A stretch of DNA of 64,000 nt from Mikania micrantha (Eukaryota > Streptophyta > Magnoliopsida > Asterales > Asteraceae): positions 66,734,031 through 66,798,030 of the forward strand of contig CM018682.1 in assembly GCA_009363875.1 (NCBI GenBank), read 5' to 3'. Under the pieces are notes generated by a model. It saw only the letters and a program-made list of their open reading frames with translations, was not told the origin of the DNA and searched no databases. Positions 56,871-64,000 of this stretch are shown piece after piece (within the stretch, counting starts at the first letter, position 1; each line of letters starts with the position of its first letter). The translations under genes and the position numbers were made by a program.

Positions 56871-58523
56871 TTGGACATCATTTCCTTCAGTAGAAATCAT
56901 CCTCTAGAAAAAATCTTAGGTGATTTAAATAAAGGTGTTCAAACAAGGAGCCAGATTTCGAACTTCTGCCTTCATGTAGCCTTTTTGTCCCAAGTTGAGC
57001 CTTCCAAATATCAGGAAGCTCTTAAAGATAATAATTGGGTAGAGGCTATGCAAGATGAACTATTACAGTTCAAAAGGCAAAACGTTTGGACTCTCTGCCC
57101 CTTGTCAGCAGGAAAATACTCTGTCGGAACTAGATGGGTATTCAGAAATAAAATAGATGACAGATGCATCGTGATAAAAAAATAAAGCCAGATTGGTAGT
57201 GCAAGGGAACTGCCAAGAGGAAGGCATTGATTATGATGAAACCTTTGTTCCCGTGGCCAGTCTAGAACCATCAGACTCTTCCTAGAATTTGCTATATCCC
57301 ATAATATAAAGGTATATCAAATGGATATAAAAACTGCATTCCTGTATGGGACAATAAACGAGGAAGTCTATGTGTGTCAACCTCCAGGATTTGATGACGT
57401 TCATCATCCTGATTGGGTGTACAGACTAGACAAAGCACTTTATGGTCTGAAACAGGCACCCAGAGCATGGTATGATACTCTCTCTTAATTTCTTCTTTCT
57501 AATAAATTCTCTCGAAGAACCATTGATAAGACTTTGTTCATCAAGAGGGTAGACAAGAAACTTTTGCTGGTCCAAATTTATGTCGATGACATCATTTTTG
57601 GATCAACAAAACCTTCCTTGTGTGAACAATTTTCTAAATTAATGTCTTAAAAGTTTGAAATGAGTGCTTTAAGTGAACTAAAAACATTTTTAGGACTCCA
57701 AGTAAAACAAACCCCCAATGAGACTTTCATTCATCAACCTAAATATGTAAAGGATCTTTTAAATAAATTTGATATGAATGATTGCAAAATAATTTCTACC
57801 CCCATGGCTACAAGTCCAGGAATAAGTCTAGATGAAAATGGTGAGCCTGTAGATCAAACCCTCTACAGGTGCATGACTGGATCTTTGATGTATCTTACTG
57901 CATCTAGGCCAGACATCATGTATGCAACATGTGTCTGTGCAAGATATCAATCAGCCCCCAAAAAATCCCATTTGTCATGTGTGAAGAGGATACTCAGATA
58001 TCTTAAGGGCAATCCTGCGCTAGGTATATGCTATCCTGCTAACCAAACTTGTAAGCTTGTTGGTTTTTCAGACAGTGATTATGCCGGATGCTCGCTCACA
58101 AGAAAGTCTACTTCGGGAGGATGTCAATTCTTTGCAAATTGCTTAGTATCATGGCAAAGCAAGAAGCAAACGTCGGTGTCAAATTCAACTGCAAAAGCTG
58201 AGTACATTGCAACAGCCCATTGCACTGCCCAAATCCTTTGGTTTCAATACCAACTGCTGGATTTTGGAATAACTGAACTAAAAACACCTCTCCTAATAGA
58301 CAACGAAGCTGCCAAAAATATAATAAAGAATCATGTCTACCATTCAAAAACCAAACACATAGAAATAAGGCATCACTTTATTAGAGACTGTTTTGAAAAA
58401 GGACTAATTGTCCTAGAACATGTCTCTACAAGTGACCAAATAGCAAATATATTTACCAAACCCTTGGACTATTCAACTTTTTCTAAGTTTGTGGCCAAAT
58501 TGGGAATGATAAATATGAGCTAA
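56871..58523 (+). pseudogene. Reverse transcriptase and RNase H of Sirevirus copy B
   Basis: NWVEAMQDELLQFKRQNVWT, GTRWVFRNKIDD, stop/frame change near 57180, then YQMDIKTAFLYGTINEEVYV, ALYGLKQAPRAWYDTLS with a stop, YVDDIIFGSTKPS (catalytic YVDD), a stop at 57648, then an open frame 57660-58523 with FLGLQVKQTP, YRCMTGSLMYLTASRPDIMY and RNase H (GFSDSDYAGCSLTRKSTSGG, SNSTAKAEYIATAH, IEIRHHFIRDCFEKG) to MINMS, stop 58521. The RNase H part is intact. Confidence 0.9.
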
Positions 58524-59552
58524 TAAACATGGTTAAGAATGTGTTTCTTAAACCTTTAAATAAATACATAAAAGGATAATCTTCAATGATTATCCTAACA
58601 ACGGATTTTTGATAAACCACTGATGAAGCGACCTTGGTCTCTCTCAGTGCTTATCCCATAACACGGATAGGTTCAGTGGTTATTATAACCACTGTTTCAT
58701 ATCTATCCGCGGTTAATACTTCCGCTGTTACACTTTAAACCTTCCGTGGTTTATTTCTCTTCCGACGTCTCTTCTTCTTCCGATACTTTTAACCTCATTA
58801 CTTATCCATGGTTACTTTCTTTCCAAGGATAAGGCTCTTCCGATGTTAAAAATTTCCTCCGTGATTAACTTTTCTTCTCTATGTTTAACTAATTCTTGAG
58901 ACTTACGTCTGATTTGACGGTCACTAATCGCTCTGCAGGATTAGACCCCCTATAATTAATTGAATTGACCCTCATTAATTGTGCTCAAGGCTCGATAATA
59001 TCCTTGCATTTTACCTTTTTACCCCTTTCTTCTCTAACGACCACTGATATTGTTTATATCAGTGGTTATCCACTTAAATCCTTCAGTTCTTTCATAATTA
59101 CTCAACAAAGTTACTTGATCTTTCTTTGATCAAGAACTCTCTCCGTTCAAACTTGATTCTTCTGAATGCTACTCATGACGAATGAGAACTGCTTGTTAGG
59201 CATGTCGCCTAGCATGACGCAATTACACTGATTCCGCCTGAGCTTTATGCTCATGATGATGGTGTAACGGCATCGAACCAGGCTTCATTCCTAACATAGC
59301 TTTGTCTGTATTTCAGGGTGTGCATGAACGTACTTCTTTGTCGTTTATCTCTTCTCTCTCATGATCACAGGTTTGTTCAATGGGTAAAAACCCTAAGGCA
59401 AAGCTTTTGATATGTTATAAGTAGTGGCAGTTTTTATTTTTGAAACCGCCCTTGTGTGAACGGTTAAACTTCCTCCTCTCTTTTTCTCTGAAAGAAAATT
59501 TTGTACTCACACTTTGTGTTCATAGCTCGGTGTTCATCGTCGCAACAAAAAA
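58524..59552 (+). other. Spacer between pol and extra ORF, copy B
   Basis: About 1 kb homologous to 47486-48514, non-coding, with the conserved block at about 59190-59340 (CTTGTTAGGCATGTCGC, ATGCTCATGATGATGGTGT, AACGGCATCG, GTGTGCATGAACGTACT). No gene seen. Confidence 0.7.
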
Positions 59553-60490
59553 ATGGCCATGAAAATCAAGCCGATCCATAACCTCGGAGCTTACCTTGTC
59601 AAATCTTCTGAGTACCCTCACTACAACGAAGCAATCGCCACTCTAGTAAACTCTTTCGTTCATACTGCTCTCATTCTAAACCCTCCTATTTCGGAAGTTG
59701 CTCTAAACCAGTTTTGGGCAAACTCATCCTTGGTGATAAAGGATGACCCTGTTGAAAGCATCGCTTCGATGGTCGCTGGTCAAAAATTCACCGTCACCCC
59801 CACAAAAATAAGCATTGCCCTAAATCTGAACGACACTAAGGCTCCCACCACTGTTTCGTTAAAAGTTCTCCATAATGCTTTTGTTCAGTGTGCTTATCAG
59901 GGTGACCTGAAAAATAGGACCTTGTACAAAGCTTTCTTTTACCCTTAGTACAAGTTCATGTATCACACCATTCTATAGTGTCTGTCTCAAAAGTCGACGA
60001 GTTGGGGAGAAATGCCATATGACATGAACTATGTCATGTATGCAGTTCTATCCATCGAAAAGGTCAACTTGTCTCAAATAATTTTTGACCATCTGGTACA
60101 TCACCAGAAAAGTCCCAAGTTTCTGCTATATCCTAGGTTTGTAAGGGCCTGTCTCTTTGCTGACCTTAATAAGGTTTGTCACATTGCTCCTCTTACCACT
60201 ATCAAGGGCATTGACAAACAGGTGTTCACTAGGTTGAACACTGATGCTAGACAAATGGATGACACTGAGGAAACACCCATCCTCGGTGAACCCACATCCA
60301 CCTCCTCTTCCACACCTGCATAGGTACCGGCCAAAAGAAAAGCTTCTTCCAAAGCCTCTAAACCTAAGAAGCCCAAAAACACTGTTCAGGAAGATGAGAT
60401 TCATGACCATGTCTCTTCCCCCATTGGGCAATTGGATACATCTGTTCCATCCTCCCAGATGAATCAAACATCTCCACCCCACCTAGAGAC
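59553..60490 (+). pseudogene. Extra ORF after pol, Sirevirus copy B (5' part)
   Basis: Start ATG 59553 (MAMKIKPIHNLGAYLVKSSE), in one frame with stops at 59946 (KAFFYP*), near 59976 and 60321. Conserved blocks with copy A: PHYNEAIATLVNSFVHTALI, NQFWANSSLVIKDDPVESIA, LYKAFFYP, PYDMNYVMYAVLSIEKVNLS, SPKFLLYPRFVRACLFADLN, PAKRKASSKASKPKKPK. Ends at the rearrangement near 60491, so the coiled-coil and C-terminal parts of copy A are missing. No known domain is recognised. Confidence 0.75.
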
Positions 60491-60661
60491 TTGATGTTGT
60501 AAGGAGGAGACTTTGGTATCTACTGAAATTTTCAGTAGATCCAGTTGGATCTTTTGAGTGGTGAGGAATTGGTGGGTAAAGGATTGAAGCAGGGTAGTAA
60601 GTTGGGCAGTAAGAAGTGGGTTTAACACTTCTGATTAATCAAAAGATCCAACTGGATCTTT
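60491..60661. other. Inverted duplication at end of copy B
   Basis: 60500-60629 is the reverse complement of sequence homologous to copy A 50207-50330 (GAAGTGTT(A/G)AACCCACTTCT to AGTCTCCT). It is followed at 60637-60659 by the direct-orientation AATCAAAAGATCCAACTGGATCT, homologous to copy A 50275-50300, so this short part is present in both orientations. Confidence 0.8.
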
Positions 60662-60667
60662 TGATCT

Positions 60668-61083
60668 TGATCGTACAACGGAATCCTATTAATAATCAAA
60701 TATATGCAGAATCTATATTTTATCTATATGAATCAAAGAAGAACAAGCATTTCAATAATCATCTCCATTTTATTAATCAATCTGAACTGATTACAATGAA
60801 ATACAATCTCACACAGAGAAAATACACAGAAAGTTTCCAAGAGTTATCACAAAATTAGACAAACCTACCATATATACATACTGTCAGCCGAACCTAGACT
60901 AGCCGAACCATTAGGTTCGTCAGCCGAACCTTGAGGTTCGCTGGACGAACCTAGACAGCCAAACCTACTAGGTGCGCCGAAACTGCTAAGGTTCGTGGGC
61001 CAGACAAACCTTAGCCAAACTTCAACTAAACTTCTATAATTTACATATTTTGATAAGCAATCTATTAAAAATATGTACTAACA
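60668..61083 (-). mobile_element. 3' LTR of minus-strand copia element
   Basis: On the minus strand it starts TGTTAGTACATATTTTTAAT at 61083, next to a PPT; its end at TGATCG (60668) or 60662 is inferred, giving about 416-422 bp. It carries the CCGAACC-type cluster at 60890-61015. Confidence 0.65.
60890..61015 (-). repeat. CCGAACC/GGTTCG cluster in copia LTR
   Basis: About nine copies of CCGAACC or AGGTTCG in both orientations, the same core motif as in the gypsy LTR arrays at 713, 15020 and 24860. Confidence 0.8.
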
Positions 61084-61099
61084 AACTCTCCCTTAATAG
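61084..61099 (-). promoter_or_regulatory. Polypurine tract of minus-strand copia element
   Basis: On the minus strand CTATTAAGGGAGAGTT directly precedes TGTTAGTACA. Confidence 0.75.
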
Positions 61100-61127
61100 T
61101 TGCTTTCAAAATCTTCAATCTTCGTCT

Positions 61128-61421
61128 TCATTCTTCACTTGGAACTCCACTTGTTTCTCCACACACATTATCAGCAGCATGAATAACAACAGATCTTGGA
61201 ATCTTAGATAATCTTTCAGCTTCCAGCTTAGCATCTCTTTCATCAATCTCTTTTTGTGCTTTCATCAGCTCAACATACAAATAATTGACATCTTCCCAAT
61301 TACAACCAGAATGTATACCCAGAGTATAACACATCCGAGCAATTGTTTGAAACCGAACTGCCATGTCTTTGTAACTAATTCCAGCATCATGATATCCCTC
61401 ATCAGCAGATATGCGAAACAC
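61128..61421 (-). pseudogene. Short ORF between protease and LTR, product unknown
   Basis: Reads RISADEGYHDAGISYKDMAV, ARMCYTLGIHSGCNWEDVNY and an acidic, charged tail DERDAKLEAERLSKI to VPSEE. It overlaps the end of the protease frame by a one-base shift. It may be the C-terminal part of a lost downstream ORF joined to the protease by deletion of pol. No domain is recognised. Confidence 0.45.
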
Positions 61422-61656
61422 TTAACAAATTGTTAGTTAATTCTTTACAGAAATTAACATTATCAAATGAAACCTTTCCATTCGTCAAACTACCCAACCC
61501 AGTAATTTGACCTCCTTTGTCTCCTGCAAAGTTCACATAACTTCCTTTGATTTGCCTTAAATCCTTCAACAAATTCAACTCTCCAGTCATGTGCCGTGAA
61601 CATCCACTATCAACAATCCAACGACTATTGATATGGCCCATGGACGCCACCTTCAT
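61402..61656 (-). pseudogene. Copia-type protease
   Basis: RWIVDSGCSRHMTGELNLLK with the catalytic DSG, then GSYVNFAGDKGGQITGLGSL and NNLLSVSHIC, followed by two stops. Typical copia protease, about the first 80 residues of the domain. It is in another frame than the preceding gag, so a frameshift lies near 61660. Confidence 0.85.
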
Positions 61657-61679
61657 AATAAATTAAAATTCTATCAGTA

Positions 61680-63974
61680 TCAAAAGGGATGACCCCCGCC
61701 ATTTCGGCATCGAGTCTCCCTGAATGGACCCCTGCCATTCTGTTGTGATGAACTGCTTGAAGAACCATCTTCACTGTGATCATCTTTTTTCCCAGAAATT
61801 TGATCACCTGACCTGTTATTCAATTTCCAAAATGATTTTGACTTAAAAGATGGTTTTGAAAATGATTTTGAAGATGCCTTGTCAAAAGAATCATCATCCG
61901 ATGATATCACAAGTTTGACAAGCTTTTTAACATTTCTTTTATTATCAAAAACTCGTTTCTTTTGATTAATTTCTTCTTTTACCCAAACACAATCAGGATC
62001 AAATTTCCGAAGAACTCTCATTTCTTCTTCACTAGGTTTCACTTTCCTAGGACTTCCACCTGACCTATTCACCCAACTCTCATCATCTGAACTCTTTCTG
62101 ATTCTGTTGTTTGGACAATTAGCAGAAATATGTCCTTTTCCACAACAAGTAAAACACTTTCGTGTTTCTGTTGGTGAATAAGACCTAAAGCTGCTACAAT
62201 CAGTAGAACTAAAATCCAAATCACAATCAGCAATCAGATGACCAAATTTACCATAACAGTAACATTTATTATCTTTCAGATGATTCTTTGGTTTTGGTTC
62301 ATCATAATACTTTCATGAACTGAAAGGTTTAGATTCAACCTTTGCAGATGAGAATCTGTTTCTCAAACCAGTTGATTTTATCTTTGAATTAGTCATTTTA
62401 TTTTGAAAATTCTTTGATTTTTCTTTATGTCCAACTCCAAACTTATCAAAGAAAAAATCCACTTTGTCAAACTTTTTAGAAATCACTTTATGCTTTTGAA
62501 AAATACCACTAGACTCTCCTTTATGTGTAGTAGATGACTTTACATATACAATCGGTTTGAGAGTAGTAGTTGGTTTAGTTTTCATCACTGGTTTGGAAAC
62601 AAGATTTGGTTTATTCACCACCTTCTCAACTGATTTCATCTCAACTTTTGACTTTTGAGACTTCAAACTCTTTTTATCAACCATTTTAATTTGATAACCG
62701 TTCTGTCTCAAGATATCAGATGAATATTCTGATTCGGTGATGTCTTCAATGATAGGAGCATCACTATCAAGAGACACTTTTTCATCAGATGATGAACCTC
62801 CAGCATTCTCAACCACTTGTTCAGACACACATTCATTCAAAGAAACAGGATGAACTTCCAAATTCAGATCAATATGTGGTCTGGAAACATAGCTGGTAGG
62901 AGGTGGTACAGAATGAAAACCCAAGCCGGTAGTATCATTTGATGATATATGCATGGCAGCAAATTAATCAATGACATACTGAGAATTCTGATAATTCTCC
63001 AGCTTGCTCTTGTTCATTTATGCTTCTGCTCTTGCTGCTGATAATTCAACCTTCAACTTTTGCACTGATTCAAGATGCACCGAAGCTGCATGATTATTTT
63101 GCAAAACTTTGATTTTTAACTCTTCATTTTCTTTGCCTAAATCAATTATCTTTTTGTCAAAAGCTTTTTCTCTTAAAATTAGCTTCTTGTTAGCTTCAGT
63201 GCACTACACCAGTTCAGCAGTCAACTGAGCATTCATTTCTTTCAATTTATCAAAGATCTCTAAAAGATCCTCATTTACCTCATCAACCTTCTCTTTGCCT
63301 TTGCATGTGTCTTCATCCAAAGAAGCCATGAATGCACCCATCAAATCATCGTACTGCTTTCCCCAATCATAACCTTCATCAGCTTGACTAACTAAAGCTT
63401 TTGATGACTCTTCAGACTTTTCTTTCTTCTTCTGATAAGCTTCTTTTGACTTGAAAGGATTTAAATTTCCTTGTTTCTTCGGATTCCTACACTCTCTAGC
63501 AAAATGGCCTAACTCACTACAATTGTAACATTGAGTAGTCTTTGGATTCAATCCAAACTTGGTTTTTCAATCAAAAGTGATCTTCTTTCCAGTCTTGTTT
63601 TCATATCTATTAATTCTTCTGATCACACTTGCTAATGCCCATTGAGTGTCAATCAACTCCATCTCATCATCATCAATTTGCTCATAATCTTCAAATGTAA
63701 GATTTGAGTTTCCAATCTTTCCTGCTATCTGTTCATCATAAGCACTGACTACACATGACAAAATTGACATATGATCCCGAACAGCCTCCATAGTTACTTT
63801 TCCCAAATTTGTTGTATTCAGCTGAACAGGAGTTGTTGTTGAGTCACACTTCTTCTCGTTCATAGAATAAGATGAACTAGAACTAGCAGATGTAGAAGGT
63901 GCAGAAGTACTCTCAGAAGTACTAGATACAAAAGCTGTTTGGATCTTTGCAGAAGGAACTGGTGGTGTAACCAC
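61680..63974 (-). pseudogene. Copia gag with three CCHC knuckles, N terminus outside
   Basis: One frame from 63974 to 61680 with stops near 63567, 63204, 63015, 62965 and 62313. Blocks: Ser/Thr-rich segment, then RDHMSILSCVVSAYDEQIAG; knuckle CYNCSELGHFARECRN (about 63525); a Lys/Glu coiled-coil-like stretch around 63100; low-complexity Lys/Ser region 62954-62313; CYCYGKFGHLIADC (second Cys changed to Tyr) and CFTCCGKGHISANCPN at about 62250-62110; then an acidic Ser-rich tail. The capsid part should lie beyond 64000. Confidence 0.85.
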
Positions 63975-64000
63975 AGACGCACCATATTATCTTGAGTAAC

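Larger units (their letters stand above)
51581..60661 (+). mobile_element. Sirevirus-type copia copy B, 3' end rearranged
   Basis: Uses the LTR 51581-52218 as 5' LTR, followed by PBS, gag, pol and the start of the extra ORF. The extra ORF is interrupted at 60491 by an inverted segment and then by the minus-strand copia element starting about 60668; no 3' LTR is seen. With copy A it forms an LTR-internal-LTR-internal tandem. Confidence 0.85.
60668..64000 (-). mobile_element. Copia-type element (minus) with gag and protease but no pol
   Basis: LTR 60668-61083, PPT, then on the minus strand gag with three zinc knuckles and a copia protease. Integrase, RT and RNase H are absent between the protease (61402) and the LTR (61083). 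The 5' part runs past 64000. It lies in Sirevirus copy B. Best read as a pol-deleted, non-autonomous derivative. Confidence 0.75.

Overview
The window is plant nuclear repeat DNA: 64 kb of LTR retrotransposons inserted into one another, with no host gene that I can support. The primer-binding sites complementary to initiator tRNA-Met, the Tekay-type Ty3/gypsy polyprotein with a C-terminal chromodomain-like segment, the Tat-lineage gypsy element and the Sirevirus-type copia elements all indicate an angiosperm. The copia extra ORFs and element styles remind me of Asteraceae (lettuce/Tanacetum/sunflower type), but that is from memory of related sequences, not proven here.

Layout. 1-3478: right part of a Tekay-like LTR (+), inserted in a Tat-type LTR whose remainder is 3479-3839. 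4265-7293: 5' end of an old minus-strand Tekay element (broken gag, leader, PBS, then its LTR). That LTR is split at 7293 and resumes at 29748-31053 because a second minus-strand Tekay element (7294-29747, target duplication ATTCT) landed in it. This outer element is itself split inside gag by a young plus-strand Tekay element (13609-27149) with 3.7-kb LTRs, PBS, gag-pol and PPT. 31670-38697: 3' half of a minus-strand Tat-lineage element (LTR, PPT, integrase, two RNase H regions, RT) carrying a spliced-looking ORF on the opposite strand. 38698-60661: two Sirevirus-type copia copies in tandem sharing the LTR at 51581-52218, each with gag, pol and an extra ORF after pol; copy A holds a 1815-bp solo LTR (39655-41469) with a perfect ACCCT duplication. 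60668-64000: a minus-strand copia element with gag and protease but no visible pol.

Insertion order from nesting: old Tekay, then outer Tekay, then plus-strand Tekay; and Tat, then Sirevirus, then the solo-LTR element and the right-hand copia element. Every coding region carries stops or frameshifts; the least damaged is the gag-pol at 18853-23415, with three nonsense codons and no frameshift.

The most interesting signal is a repeated ~110-nt structured motif in the Tekay-type elements: a long outer stem whose two arms change together from copy to copy, around a conserved loop with a small inner hairpin and a near-invariant TATGCCCTATA. Seven copies are visible (three in tandem in one leader). 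A second signal is a GTGAGT splice-donor consensus in the LTRs paired with an AG directly before each gag start, suggesting a leader intron. Others are the antisense ORF of the Tat element followed by two covarying hairpins, the Sirevirus post-pol ORF, and a CCGAACC motif shared between gypsy and copia LTRs.
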